Counted from the first letter of the stretch, positions 51,988-61,766 are shown. The stretch is DNA of 64,000 bases from Paenibacillus luteus (GCF_006542765.1 NZ_SKCD01000066.1:62001-126000); one strand, 5' to 3'. The notes: generated by a model not told the origin, from the sequence alone. Numbers and translations: made by a program.

Positions 51988-54900
51988 ATGATGACGATGA
52001 ATTGGCAAGCCAAGTGGATTTGGGGAGAGGGGGACGAAAGTCCTCGCAATGAATGGAGATGCTTCCGTAAAACATTCGACGTATCGGCTGTAACAGAGTC
52101 TCTCTCAGGCGCAAAACTAAGAATTACGGCTGATTCACGATATGTTCTATACGTAAATGGAACGAGGCTTGGGCGTGGACCTGTTCGCTCATGGCCGAAC
52201 GAGCAGTCCTATGATACGTACGAAGTTAGTCATCTTCTAAAGGCTGGCGAAGAAAATACGATTGCTGTGCTCGTCATGCACTTCGGGTTGTCGACGTTCT
52301 ACTATGTAAGGGGAAGGGGAGGTTTGTTGGTTGAGCTTAATGATGCGGATGGGGAAGTCGTCGTCTCGACCGATACGACTTGGCTGACTTCGCGTCATCT
52401 TGGACAGCATCCACGAGCACCGCGAATGTCGGTTCAGCAAGCATTCTCCGAATACGTTGATGCCACAGCATGGGATTCATCATGGATGGAGCTGGCAGAT
52501 AACAATACGGGATGGACGAATGCGATCGCCCTTGGTTCGGTCGGTATGGCGCCTTGGACGACGCTTAAGTCCAGGGATATCCCGATGCTGACGGACGAGA
52601 CAGTATACCCTGTGCGGGTGGAGTCATTGGCGAAGGTGAGATCGTTCCATGCGACAACAGCGATTGATGTTCGGAATGCGCTGAACGACGGCAGTGAGGA
52701 CCATGCGAATAGGTTGGAATTCACGGGATTCCTGATGACTGCAATTCGAGCAAAATGTGCGGGTGCAGTAACGCTTGGTTTCCTGCAAGGGGGAGAATGC
52801 TTTCGCGAGCTGTCCGTTAATGGTGAATTGGTCACCGAGGACCGGATATATGGAACCATTCCCGAACGATATATGGATGTTAACCTGAACGAAGGGGATA
52901 ACCTGCTCATCATCGATGTATCTGGCAGCCTCCACGCCGGCAAGCTGCAGCTCGGCATATACGGAGAAGAAAGCGGGGAATTGTCATTCGTTGCCCCTTT
53001 AGAACTGCAAGCTGATCATTCTGTTTCCACCTTCTTCCGAATCGGTCCATTCGATGCTATCATTCCGATTGATCATCAGCCCGTTCGTGCGCTCGATTGG
53101 ACACATCCGACCTATCTTGAATTTCTCGGCGCGCTGAAACGACCGGAGGACTTGGAGCGGTACGGAAATTGGATAAGCCCCATTGATCCGAAGTACGTGT
53201 CAGAGGTCGATGTGTTCGCACTAAGTGTTTGGCGTAAAGAAAACGTGAAATTTGCAATCCCCGCACAGCTTCAGAATGCTATCATTCCGAATACTGAGGC
53301 AGGTATCGTGCCCTTATTTGAAGGCTGCGATACCGAGGTGCTGTTCGATCTGGGCAAGGAGTATTCGGGGTATCTATCATTCGAAGTCGAGGCGGAAGCG
53401 GGAACGGTACTTGATTGGTACGGATTTGAATACCTATCTGGACAATATCGACAGGATACGTTCGATCTAGATCATACGCTTCGTTACGTATGCCATGAAG
53501 GCAGGCAAGTGTATGAGACGCCTATTCGCCGTGGCTTCCGTTACTTGGCGTTGACGGTGCGCGGGGCAAAGGTACCGGTGAGTATTTATGGCGTGACCTT
53601 CATTCAAAGCAACTATCCGATGGCTGAGATTGGGCGGTTTGAATGCTCCGACGTGCTTCTGAACGATATCTGGGAAATTAGCCGGCATACGACAAAGCTG
53701 TGCATGGAAGACACATTCGTTGATTGCCCGGCGTATGAGCAAACGTTCTGGGTCGGTGACAGTCGGAACGAAGCGCTTGTCAGCAATTACTTGTATGGGG
53801 TGCAGGATATTCTGAAGCGTTGCTTACGACTTGTCCCAGGCTCCAAGCACCAATCGCCGCTCTATGCGAACCAAGTGCCGAGCGGATGGAGCAGCGTGAT
53901 TCCGAATTGGACGTTCTTCTGGGCGATCGCTTGTGCGGAATATTACGAGCAAACCGGGGATGAAGCGTTCGCGGTGGAGATGTATGACGCGATTCGGTAC
54001 ACGGCGGAGCATTATTTGCTCAAGATTGACGAACGCGGCTTGTTTAATGTAGAGGGCTGGAACATGCTTGATTGGTCGCCAATTGACCAGCCGAACGACG
54101 GTATTGTCACGCACCAGAACATGTTTTTGGTTCAGACGTTACGCGTCGCTGCACAGATGGGGAGGATTGCGAAGGATGAGGGGGGCGCTGCGAAATTCGA
54201 CGCAGCGGCTAACGATCTTGCGAGTGCAATTAATGAGCAACTGTGGGATGAAGAGAAGAAGGCGTATATCGATTGCATCCATGCGGATGGTCGTCGCTCC
54301 GATAGCCTTAGCATACATTCGCAGGTTGTAGCCTCACTTACGGGAGTCGCTCAGGGAGAACGCAAGCAGATTATCGATGCTTATCTCGTTCAACCTCCTG
54401 AACACTTTGTGCAAATTGGTAGTCCGTTTATGTCCTTCTTCTATTATGAAGCGTTGGCCAAGCTGGGTGAGGTTCGTCTCATCTTGGACGATATCCGCCA
54501 ACACTATGGCATGATGATCCGTCATGGCGCGACTACGTGCTGGGAGCAATATCCGAATTTCCTCGAGAATCGGGCTAATCCGGATATGCTAACGCGCAGT
54601 CACTGTCATGCGTGGTCGTCTGCCCCAGCCTATTTCTTGGGTCGTGAGTTACTTGGCGTGAGGAGCTTGACGACGGGCTGGACCGAAGTTGAAATTGCAC
54701 CTGTTCCATGCGGACTAACATGGGCGAAGGGCAGTGTTCCGCACCCAGCAGGAGGTCGGATTGATGTTTCATGGACCGCTGATGAGCGTAGCCGGACGAT
54801 TCAACTGCACGTGTCCTATCCGGGAGGGATGATGGCGCGTATACGGTTGCCGGAAGGCTATACCGGTTCAATCACGGAAATGAAGCTGGAAATTTTATAA
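51988..54900 (+). CDS. GH78 alpha-L-rhamnosidase
   Basis: The protein has 970 residues with N-terminal beta domains (~1-440) and a catalytic (alpha/alpha)6 barrel (~545-890). The motif D579-C-P-x-x-E584-x6-D591 ('DCPAYEQTFWVGD') has the same spacing as the catalytic acids of the Bacillus rhamnosidase RhaB, and E853 in 'TCWEQYP' fits the catalytic base. There is no signal peptide. I start at ATG 51988, preceded by TGGGGA; the ATG at 51973 lacks a site. It would release rhamnose from imported oligosaccharides. Confidence 0.9.
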   Translation: MMTMNWQAKWIWGEGDESPRNEWRCFRKTFDVSAVTESLSGAKLRITADSRYVLYVNGTRLGRGPVRSWPNEQSYDTYEVSHLLKAGEENTIAVLVMHFGLSTFYYVRGRGGLLVELNDADGEVVVSTDTTWLTSRHLGQHPRAPRMSVQQAFSEYVDATAWDSSWMELADNNTGWTNAIALGSVGMAPWTTLKSRDIPMLTDETVYPVRVESLAKVRSFHATTAIDVRNALNDGSEDHANRLEFTGFLMTAIRAKCAGAVTLGFLQGGECFRELSVNGELVTEDRIYGTIPERYMDVNLNEGDNLLIIDVSGSLHAGKLQLGIYGEESGELSFVAPLELQADHSVSTFFRIGPFDAIIPIDHQPVRALDWTHPTYLEFLGALKRPEDLERYGNWISPIDPKYVSEVDVFALSVWRKENVKFAIPAQLQNAIIPNTEAGIVPLFEGCDTEVLFDLGKEYSGYLSFEVEAEAGTVLDWYGFEYLSGQYRQDTFDLDHTLRYVCHEGRQVYETPIRRGFRYLALTVRGAKVPVSIYGVTFIQSNYPMAEIGRFECSDVLLNDIWEISRHTTKLCMEDTFVDCPAYEQTFWVGDSRNEALVSNYLYGVQDILKRCLRLVPGSKHQSPLYANQVPSGWSSVIPNWTFFWAIACAEYYEQTGDEAFAVEMYDAIRYTAEHYLLKIDERGLFNVEGWNMLDWSPIDQPNDGIVTHQNMFLVQTLRVAAQMGRIAKDEGGAAKFDAAANDLASAINEQLWDEEKKAYIDCIHADGRRSDSLSIHSQVVASLTGVAQGERKQIIDAYLVQPPEHFVQIGSPFMSFFYYEALAKLGEVRLILDDIRQHYGMMIRHGATTCWEQYPNFLENRANPDMLTRSHCHAWSSAPAYFLGRELLGVRSLTTGWTEVEIAPVPCGLTWAKGSVPHPAGGRIDVSWTADERSRTIQLHVSYPGGMMARIRLPEGYTGSITEMKLEIL

Positions 54901-54923
54901 GCTTAGCTGTGATTTAAATGAAG

Positions 54924-54963
54924 AGAGGCTCCAAGGCTGCAATTGTCTTGGAGTCTCTTTTTT
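54924..54963 (+). terminator. Intrinsic terminator ending the glycosidase unit
   Basis: A 12-bp stem with one mismatch (54924-54935 with 54947-54958) followed by seven T residues. The following 100 nt hold no gene. Confidence 0.92.
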
Positions 54964-55069
54964 CGTTTTGATACTTGTGCTGGCCTTCTCCGAGATTCCA
55001 ACGCTTGGCGAATTTTCTTGCCGAGAAGCGGGCGTAGCCAATAATCATTATTTTATTTGAAATACCCCC

Positions 55070-55116
55070 TTGAATGTATCAGTGACACATAATAGTATTA
55101 AATGTATCAGTAAATA
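55070..55116 (+). promoter_or_regulatory. Promoter with two operator sites for the sugar-phosphate operon
   Basis: TTGAAT (55070-55075), 17 nt, TAGTAT (55093-55098) form a promoter. The spacer holds GTATCA-G-TGACAC (55076-55088), one mismatch from the perfect palindrome at 58964. A second half-conserved copy, GTATCA-G-TAAATA, begins at 55104. A repressor bound here would block RNA polymerase. The regulator at 59001 is the obvious candidate. Confidence 0.75.
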
Positions 55117-55150
55117 TTAATTAGAATCAATCGATCAGAGGAGTGTCGGA

Positions 55151-56050
55151 ATGGCCAATTTAAAGCTGGGAATCAATCTTGGTTTTGCAATCAACAAGTA
55201 TATTGAGCCTGAAGTGTGGACGCGTATTGTAGCTGAAGATTTAGGGATCAAATACGTTCAATTCGTTGCCGATCTGTTGAACGTCTTTCTACCGCCCGAC
55301 ATTGTGGACCGCCAGGTGGAGAGGATTAATACATGTACACAAAAGCATGATCTTGCAATTACGAGTACGTTTACAAGTGCATTCACGCGTGTTAATCACT
55401 TCATGCATCCGGATGCAGATACCCGCAAAGCTTGGCTGAATTGGTTTAAGAGATTCGCAGACATCTCTGTTCAGATGGGAGCGAGAACGACAGGCAGCCA
55501 CTTCGGCATACTAACCTTTGCTGATTATGACGATGTTCGGCGCAGGGAATATATCATCGAAGAAGGGATCAAGAATTGGCAGGAGCTTAGCTGGTACTGT
55601 AAGGAGCTCGGCATGGAATATTTGAATTTCGAGCCGATGTCTATTCCGCGTGAAATGGCGAATACGGTCGAGGACACAAAGGAACTGCTAGCGCGATTAA
55701 ACGATGGTGCCGGAATTCCGTTCAAGGTATGTCTGGACGTGGGGCACGCTCCCCATCCGAATGATCGTGATCCATACCGGTGGGTTAGGGAGCTTGGCAG
55801 CGTTTCGCCAATCATCCATATCCAGCAAACCGAGAAGGACCACAGTCGGCATTGGCCATTCACGGAAGAATACAATAAGCTCGGCATTATCCATGGTGAG
55901 CTATTAATTGAAGCCATTGAACAATCGGGTGCAACCGAGGCGGAAATTATTTTCGAGCTTTCCCATCGGGAAGCGTGGTCAACTGAATTCAGAATTATCC
56001 AGGATCACATAGAGTCGGTAAACTACTGGCGCCAATTTATTAAGAACTAA
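55151..56050 (+). CDS. Sugar phosphate isomerase/epimerase, TIM barrel (AP_endonuc_2 family)
   Basis: The protein has 299 residues and a xylose-isomerase-like TIM barrel with metal ligands probably in 'NFEPMSIPRE' (E), 'KVCLDVGHAP' (D and H), 'IIHIQQTEKD' and 'EIIFELSHRE' (E). It resembles tetrulose-phosphate epimerases of the EryC/LerI kind in its start 'LGINLGFAINKYIEPEVW', but that is a memory-based suggestion. It is the first gene of a four-gene operon with two dehydrogenases and an Rpe-like epimerase. AGAGGAG precedes the ATG. Confidence 0.8.
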   Translation: MANLKLGINLGFAINKYIEPEVWTRIVAEDLGIKYVQFVADLLNVFLPPDIVDRQVERINTCTQKHDLAITSTFTSAFTRVNHFMHPDADTRKAWLNWFKRFADISVQMGARTTGSHFGILTFADYDDVRRREYIIEEGIKNWQELSWYCKELGMEYLNFEPMSIPREMANTVEDTKELLARLNDGAGIPFKVCLDVGHAPHPNDRDPYRWVRELGSVSPIIHIQQTEKDHSRHWPFTEEYNKLGIIHGELLIEAIEQSGATEAEIIFELSHREAWSTEFRIIQDHIESVNYWRQFIKN

Positions 56051-56081
56051 GCAGCACGGATATCAGATTGGAGGAGAAAGG

Positions 56082-57152
56082 ATGAAGGGCTGCGTACTGC
56101 ACGGACTCGGGGATTTACGCGTGGAGGAAGTCGATACTCCCACGCCTAAAGAGGGTGAAGTGCTTCTGCAGATCAAAGCATGCGGGGTTTGCGGATCCGA
56201 CATTCCGCGGGTATTCACCAAGGGAACCTACCGTTTCCCGACCATACCCGGGCATGAATTCTCAGGTCTAGTCGTACAAGCGGGAGAAGGCGTTGATCCC
56301 AGCTGGATTGGAAGAAGAGCAGCAGTCTTTCCTTTGCTGCCTTGTCGCAAATGCGCTTCTTGCGAAATTGGCGAATTCGCCCAGTGCGAGGACTACGATT
56401 ACATGGGTTCGCGGCGAGATGGTGCTTTTGCGGAATTCATCTGCATCCCGATATGGAATTTGGTCGCTGCGCCCGATACGTTGTCTTATGAGGAATTGGC
56501 TATGGTTGAGCCGGCGGCAGTAGCCGTTCATGCTTTGCGGCAAGCTGGAATTGGCATTGGCGATCAGGTTCTGATCAGCGGAGCTGGTCCGATCGGCATG
56601 ATGCTGGCCTTGTGGGCCAGAGCCTGGGGGGCATCCCGTGTATTGCTCGCGGATATTGATCCGGCTAAGCTTGATTTCGCCGTAGGTCAAGGGTTCCCGG
56701 ATGTATACAATCCCTTGCAAGGCGACATTAAGAAGTGGGTATACGGGCTGACGGGACGAGGCGTAGATATATCGGTAGAAGGAGCCGGAAGCCCGGTTTC
56801 ATGGGAGAATTGTCTAAAGTCAACCCGGAACTTTGGTAAGGTGGTGCTGATGGGCAATCCAGCCGGGGGGATGAGCCTGACGCAAGATGGCTATTGGGAG
56901 ATTCTCCGCAAGCAGCTGACAATAAGCGGTACTTGGAATTCCTCCTATTCGGATATTCCAAGGAACGAGTGGAAGCTAGCCGTCGATTATATGGCAGCGG
57001 GCAAGCTGGATGTGAAGCCCCTCATTAGCCATAAGGTTGCGCTTGAGGGGATCTATGAGGGAATGGTTATGATGCGTGACCGTAAAGGCTTCTTTAACAA
57101 AGTCATGTATGTGAATGCTAACGAATTAATAAAGGTGGAGAAGGATAAATGA
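56082..57152 (+). CDS. Zinc-dependent polyol (galactitol-1-phosphate-type) dehydrogenase
   Basis: The protein has 356 residues in the medium-chain dehydrogenase (MDR) family. The catalytic zinc ligands are in 'CGVCGSD' and 'GHEFSG', and four cysteines of the structural zinc loop are in 'PCRKCASCEIGEFAQC'. The Rossmann motif 'GAGPIG' binds NAD. It resembles GatD (galactitol-1-phosphate 5-dehydrogenase). GGAGGAGAAAGG precedes the ATG. It overlaps the next gene by 4 nt. Confidence 0.87.
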   Translation: MKGCVLHGLGDLRVEEVDTPTPKEGEVLLQIKACGVCGSDIPRVFTKGTYRFPTIPGHEFSGLVVQAGEGVDPSWIGRRAAVFPLLPCRKCASCEIGEFAQCEDYDYMGSRRDGAFAEFICIPIWNLVAAPDTLSYEELAMVEPAAVAVHALRQAGIGIGDQVLISGAGPIGMMLALWARAWGASRVLLADIDPAKLDFAVGQGFPDVYNPLQGDIKKWVYGLTGRGVDISVEGAGSPVSWENCLKSTRNFGKVVLMGNPAGGMSLTQDGYWEILRKQLTISGTWNSSYSDIPRNEWKLAVDYMAAGKLDVKPLISHKVALEGIYEGMVMMRDRKGFFNKVMYVNANELIKVEKDK

Positions 57153-58189
57153 TGAAAGCAGCTGTTTTAGAGCAATTAGAGCAAATGGTCGTAAAGGAAG
57201 TGGAGAGACCATCCATAGATGGTGATAGTATTCTAATGAAGGTCGAGGCTGTAGGCATTTGCGGTTCGGATATTCGGATATTCCGCCATGGGAACAACAG
57301 GGTGACGCTTCCGCAAGTGCTGGGGCATGAAGCTGCAGGGCGAATCGTTGAACTAGGCTCAAATGTAAACAAATTCAAAATTGGAGATCGAATTTCTCTA
57401 GGTGCGGACGTACCCTGCGGGGAATGTATCTTCTGCGAGGCTGGAATCGGCAACAATTGCCAGATCAACTACGCTATGGGCTACCAATTCGCGGGCAGCT
57501 TCGCAGAATATGTGCTTCTGAACAAGACGATGGTGAATTACGGTCCGATCCACAAGATCCCGGATCATATCTCCTATGAGGAGGCCGCTCTGGCCGAACC
57601 GCTTGCTTGCGTTCTAAATGCCTTGGAGCTATCGAATATTAAGCTGGGGGATTCTGTCGTTGTCATCGGTGCAGGTCCTATCGGCTGCATGATTATAGAG
57701 ATTGCGAAGCTGATGGGTGCCACGAAGGTGATCCTCGTGCAACGTTCCAGACCCCGATTGGAGATGGCTAAGCAGTTTGGTGCTCATGCTTATATCTGTT
57801 CGTCCGAGGAGAACGCCATTGAACGGGTATTGGAGGAAACGGGCGGACTCGGAGCAGATGTGGTCATTACTTCAAACCCGTCGCCGGAAGCACAGGTAGA
57901 TGCGATCTATATGGCGAAAAATCGCGCAAGGGTGAACTTCTTCGGCGGTCTGCCTAAGGGGAAATCGATGGTTACGCTAGATACCAATATTATTCATTAC
58001 AAAGAGTTGTTCGTTCATGGGGCGCATGGTTCCTTGCCTGCACATCATCAGAAAGCCATTGATTTAATAGGCTCCGGCGTCATCGATATGAAGCGTTATA
58101 TCTCTCATCGTTATCCCCTTGATGAGATCAACCAAGCGATAAGCGCGGCAGAAGATCATGTCGGGATGCGGGTTATTGTGCAACCGTAA
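57149..58189 (+). CDS. Second zinc-dependent MDR dehydrogenase (sorbitol-dehydrogenase-like)
   Basis: The protein has 346 residues, with catalytic zinc motifs 'CGICGSD' and 'GHEAAG', a structural zinc loop 'PCGECIFCEAGIGNNC' and the NAD motif 'GAGPIG'. It starts at ATG 57149 (overlap ATGA) or at the adjacent ATG 57152, after GGTGGAGAAGG. It differs clearly from its neighbour, so the two enzymes likely oxidise different intermediates in one pathway. Confidence 0.88.
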   Translation: MMKAAVLEQLEQMVVKEVERPSIDGDSILMKVEAVGICGSDIRIFRHGNNRVTLPQVLGHEAAGRIVELGSNVNKFKIGDRISLGADVPCGECIFCEAGIGNNCQINYAMGYQFAGSFAEYVLLNKTMVNYGPIHKIPDHISYEEAALAEPLACVLNALELSNIKLGDSVVVIGAGPIGCMIIEIAKLMGATKVILVQRSRPRLEMAKQFGAHAYICSSEENAIERVLEETGGLGADVVITSNPSPEAQVDAIYMAKNRARVNFFGGLPKGKSMVTLDTNIIHYKELFVHGAHGSLPAHHQKAIDLIGSGVIDMKRYISHRYPLDEINQAISAAEDHVGMRVIVQP

Positions 58190-58215
58190 GCTTTAATAAC
58201 TAAGGAGGTGCAGGT

Positions 58216-58881
58216 ATGGGAGGCAGAATATCGCCGTCGATCATGTGCGCAGATTTCAGAAATTTGGAGACAACGATAAGAGCCTTAGAGCGAGCCCGTG
58301 TTGATTATTTGCACGTGGACATCATGGATGGCAGCTTCGTGCCTAATTTTACGCTCGGCCCAGACTTTATGAACAGTGTCAGAGAGATGACGGACATTCC
58401 GCTCGATATTCACCTGATGATCAACCGGCCAGAGGATTTTCTTCCGATCTTCGCGATTCGTCCCGGTGATATCGTATCGGTCCATCAGGAAGCCACTATT
58501 CATCTGCAACGAACGCTTCAGCAAATTAAGGACAAGGGGGCGAAAGTTTCGGTCGCACTAAATCCTTCCACGCCAATTTATACGCTAGACGATATTCTCG
58601 ACGATATCGATATCGTATTGATTATGACGGTTAATCCGGGATTCGCTGGCCAGAAGCTTGTCCCTGCCACTCTAGGAAAGATCCATAAATTGAAGCAATA
58701 TCTTCAACAATCCGGCCATTCGCATATCGAGATTGAAGTAGATGGCAACGTTAGCTGTGAAAATGCGCAAAAGATGCGCTTGGCGGGTGCGGATATATTC
58801 GTGGCAGGCACCTCGAGTATTTTTAAGAAGGATCAGGATTTATACGAATTGACGGAGAAGTTCCGCGAGTATATTGCGTGA
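58216..58881 (+). CDS. Ribulose-phosphate 3-epimerase family protein (AlsE-like)
   Basis: The protein has 221 residues and a TIM barrel with 'SPSIMCADF', metal ligands in 'HVDIMDGSFVPNFT' and 'DIHLMI', and the phosphate loop 'VNPGFAGQK'. The 'MTVNPGFAGQ' form is closer to allulose-6-phosphate epimerase AlsE than to housekeeping Rpe. It is the last gene of the operon and probably epimerises the keto-sugar phosphate made by the dehydrogenases. AGGAGGTG precedes the ATG. Confidence 0.88.
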   Translation: MGGRISPSIMCADFRNLETTIRALERARVDYLHVDIMDGSFVPNFTLGPDFMNSVREMTDIPLDIHLMINRPEDFLPIFAIRPGDIVSVHQEATIHLQRTLQQIKDKGAKVSVALNPSTPIYTLDDILDDIDIVLIMTVNPGFAGQKLVPATLGKIHKLKQYLQQSGHSHIEIEVDGNVSCENAQKMRLAGADIFVAGTSSIFKKDQDLYELTEKFREYIA

Positions 58882-58933
58882 GGTGAAATGCGTATTTGAA
58901 AAGCGGATACGCGGACAAATTACTGTAATGGCG

Positions 58934-58976
58934 TTGATTAGTCGATCCAGATGCATTATGTTAGTATCAGTGATAC
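58934..58976 (+). promoter_or_regulatory. Promoter and operator of the GntR/LacI-hybrid regulator
   Basis: TTGATT (58934-58939), 17 nt, TATGTT (58957-58962) form a promoter; the perfect palindrome GTATCA-G-TGATAC (58964-58976) directly follows the -10 at the transcription start. The same motif sits in the operon promoter at 55076, which suggests autoregulation. Confidence 0.75.
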
Positions 58977-59000
58977 ATTGCTGATGAAGGATGAGCGGAT

Positions 59001-60137
59001 ATGAACAAAAACATAAAGGAACAGCTGACTAAAGGACCAATCGCGTTATATGAGCAAATGCGGCAGAAGGTAATGGCTTTAATTGTGGAGAGACAACTGA
59101 AGCCCCATGACCCGGTTCCGTCAGAGGGAGAGCTTGCCGATCTGTTTGGCGTAAGCCGAAGAACAAGCAAGCAGGCGCTCGAGCTTCTCGCCAAGGAAGG
59201 TATTCTCTATCGCTTGCCTCGGAGAGGGACTTTCCTCTCCGAGAATTCGGAGACGATGCTTAAAGCTGCCGCTCTGTCAGGAATGTCGCTGGTGCCCCAG
59301 CAAGCGGTCGTCATTGTTGTTCCTATGCTGGATGAGTTTATTGGTTTGGCCGTTACTGCGTTCCTGCAGGAGGGGGCTTTCCATGGTTGGGAAGTACTCA
59401 TCCGAGTGACGGGTAACGATCTTGAGCAAGAGGACGCAATTCTACGGGAGATTAGCAGCGGGGGAAGAGTACGCGGTATTGTGCTATTTCCGGGCGAGCG
59501 GAGGATGTGCGGGCAAGAGGTGTTACGGCTGCACCTGAACGATTTTCCGGTCGTTATTATCGACCGGGTGTTTCGTGAAGTGGACATTACGGCGATCTAC
59601 CATGATCATTTCTTGGGAGCGTACGAGATGACCAATTATTTAATCGACAAAGGTCACCGTAATGTGGGTTTTATTTCTGAGCCTATTACGGGCATTATGA
59701 GTAGGGAAGACCGCTATTATGGATATATTCAAGCTCAGCTTGATGCCGAGATCCCCTTTATGATCAATGCCATCATCTCGGATTGGGATAACGAACAAAA
59801 GGATTCTAGCAGATTGGCTCGTTTTTTTGAGCAGAACCCAAACATGACGGCTCTATTCTGTTCGAATGATTTAGTCGCGATACAAGTGATGAATATATCC
59901 GAAGCATTAGGCCGTAAAATTCCGGAAGACTTATCCGTAGTCGGGTTTACAGACCTGATGATTTCCAGAGTGGGTAGAGTTTCGCTAACGACCGTAATGA
60001 AATCTCCAGAACAATTAGGCAAAAAAGCTTTCGGTTTACTCCTTCAGAAGATGGCCTCAGAGGGTAGCAGAATTGAAAGCGTTAAGCTTCCTACTCAGAT
60101 TATTGAACGTGGAAGTGTTCGGCAAGTGATATTGTAA
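59001..60137 (+). CDS. GntR-type regulator with LacI/GalR-like sugar-binding domain (AraR class)
   Basis: The protein has 378 residues. A GntR winged helix (~12-78, 'VPSEGELADLFGVSRRTSKQAL') is joined to a periplasmic-binding-protein-like domain (~95-375, 'AVVIVVPMLDEF', 'GHRNVGFISEP', 'ALFCSNDLVAIQVM', 'SVVGFTD') that binds a sugar effector. This is the AraR class of repressors. The nearby operators and its own promoter site suggest it represses the operon at 55151 and itself until the sugar or its phosphate appears. GAAGGATGAG lies before the ATG. Confidence 0.9.
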   Translation: MNKNIKEQLTKGPIALYEQMRQKVMALIVERQLKPHDPVPSEGELADLFGVSRRTSKQALELLAKEGILYRLPRRGTFLSENSETMLKAAALSGMSLVPQQAVVIVVPMLDEFIGLAVTAFLQEGAFHGWEVLIRVTGNDLEQEDAILREISSGGRVRGIVLFPGERRMCGQEVLRLHLNDFPVVIIDRVFREVDITAIYHDHFLGAYEMTNYLIDKGHRNVGFISEPITGIMSREDRYYGYIQAQLDAEIPFMINAIISDWDNEQKDSSRLARFFEQNPNMTALFCSNDLVAIQVMNISEALGRKIPEDLSVVGFTDLMISRVGRVSLTTVMKSPEQLGKKAFGLLLQKMASEGSRIESVKLPTQIIERGSVRQVIL

Positions 60138-60138
60138 A

Positions 60139-60174
60139 CAACAAACCCGCCAATGCAACATGGCGGGTTTGTTG
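60139..60174. terminator. Terminator after the regulator gene
   Basis: A 13-bp perfect stem (60140-60152 with 60161-60173) with an 8-nt loop; it may serve both convergent genes. Confidence 0.85.
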
Positions 60175-60251
60175 TTTGTGTAGCTATAAATACAATTGCT
60201 TATGGAATCAGCCAGATCGATCAGCATGGCCATTGCATTGGCTGCTACCTA

Positions 60252-61241
60252 TTATATCCAATCTAAAATAACGCCAAGCTTCGCCTGTTTCGAATCCAAT
60301 AGTAAATCCCATGCTTCCTTAGCCTGTTCGACAGGAAAGCGATGAGTAACAAGCGATGTGGTTTGAAGCCAACCTTCTGCGATTCCTCGCAAAGTCTCAT
60401 CCATAGCTTCTTGGCTCCAGCCGGATGGACAATGCAAGGTGACCTGTTTGGTACGCAGCATTTGGATATCAATCCGGCCATCCTCACCGAGAAACCCAGC
60501 CGAAACTAAGTGACAGCCGTACTGCGCGAATGAAATTAATTCGGTTACCGTTGCTAATGATCCCACCGTATCCACAATGATCGAGATTGTATCCCTGACA
60601 TCCTGAAGGGCTTCTTTAATCGAAGATACTTTCGTATTTACTTTATGAATACCTTTTGGAAGCAGATCCAAGCGGTCATGATGTCTACCAAGTACAATGA
60701 CATGAGCCCCGCGATGCATTAGCGTTTGGGCAGCCCATTGCCCAATCATTCCATCTCCAATGACGACTGCATAATCGCCTTTTTTAACGGGTGGACACAT
60801 GCCACAGTTGTAACCAACCTGAGTTAATACGAGCCCTGAATAAGCAATAGGATCAGCTTCAGCCGGTAGCTTCCATACTTGGCTTTCATGGGTGACAGCA
60901 GGACTGACATGTCCTCCAGTAGAATAAAACATTCCATTAACCTTACTGATTGTAGCAAAGACTTGATCGTCAACTGCAAAGCCTTGCACATCTTTTCCCA
61001 GTGAAGTGATTATGCCAACCTTCTGATACCCTGCTACTTGTGGAAAAGGAAGCGGATCACCATCCCTGAACGGTGTTTCCCCATCTATTCTCTCGCCTCG
61101 GAGAAAAGAGGACTCCGTTCCATTGCTAATCCAAGAATGCTCGATGTCTATCATAACCTCATCATCCTGTAGATCGGGAATGCTGACATCTTGATAGGCT
61201 ACCTTCAGTATTTCGGTAAAAACGACCCCTTTCCCTATCAT
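60252..61241 (-). CDS. Zinc-free MDR oxidoreductase
   Basis: The protein has 329 residues in the MDR fold. The catalytic-site cysteine and the structural zinc cysteines are missing: 'HSWISNGTESSFLRG' stands where the zinc enzymes have C-G-x-C-G. The nucleotide motif is 'GDGMIG'. It resembles BchC-like or sugar-derivative oxidoreductases whose substrates are mostly unknown. The ATG overlaps the stop of a decayed MDR gene by 4 nt, which shows the two once formed an operon. Confidence 0.82.
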   Translation of the reverse strand: MIGKGVVFTEILKVAYQDVSIPDLQDDEVMIDIEHSWISNGTESSFLRGERIDGETPFRDGDPLPFPQVAGYQKVGIITSLGKDVQGFAVDDQVFATISKVNGMFYSTGGHVSPAVTHESQVWKLPAEADPIAYSGLVLTQVGYNCGMCPPVKKGDYAVVIGDGMIGQWAAQTLMHRGAHVIVLGRHHDRLDLLPKGIHKVNTKVSSIKEALQDVRDTISIIVDTVGSLATVTELISFAQYGCHLVSAGFLGEDGRIDIQMLRTKQVTLHCPSGWSQEAMDETLRGIAEGWLQTTSLVTHRFPVEQAKEAWDLLLDSKQAKLGVILDWI

Positions 61242-61766
61242 AGGGATTTACCTTTAACGGAAGCTTCGTTGAAGTCTTCTTGAGGGTGGAAATAAACCTT
61301 AATCGCTTTTTGCTCTCTTAGCAGCTGCACGGCTCCGTCATATTTAGTAAAGGAACCATGATGGGTTTGGAGGCACTCCATGTTTAAGTCTTTATCCACG
61401 ACCAGATCGATCAACAAATCATGATCTCTTTGAACAAGTCCTCGATATTTGTAAGACTCCAGCTTAAAGCCTTTAAACCATAAATGGTCGGCGTATTTCA
61501 ATTCCCTCGTAATACGCCAAAAATAACGATATGCTCCTCTACGAAGTTGAATAGATTTTGCACGGAAGGTGCTGCTCCTACACAGTCGTAGCCAAGGTCG
61601 AACTTTTCAACGGTCAAATCGCTAACTAGCTTGGCTTCAGTAAATCCTCTTCTTTTAAGCAAACATATTGCGCATAAGCACCTGGAGCATCCCCAATATG
61701 TTCTAGCGCCGCAACACGATCACCCACTTTAAATTTACGGATCCCACTTCCAATTTCCAACTTCAT
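61238..61766 (-). pseudogene. Decayed MDR dehydrogenase gene
   Basis: Three pieces of one MDR protein lie in three different frames on the minus strand. From 61766: 'IGSGIRKFKVGDRVAALEH' (middle of the GroES-like domain) up to a stop near 61627. From 61617: 'EKFDLGYDCVGAAPSVQNL' and 'IVIFGVLRG' (Rossmann domain). From 61501: 'YADHLWFKGFKLESYKY' to the C-terminus. At least two frameshifts and a missing N-terminus make this a pseudogene. The 87-residue open frame at 61238-61501 is its tail, not a separate gene. Confidence 0.85.

Noticed and set aside
61238..61501. 87-residue open frame as an independent small gene
   Set aside because: Its sequence is the C-terminal tail of an MDR dehydrogenase whose earlier parts lie in the other two frames just upstream.
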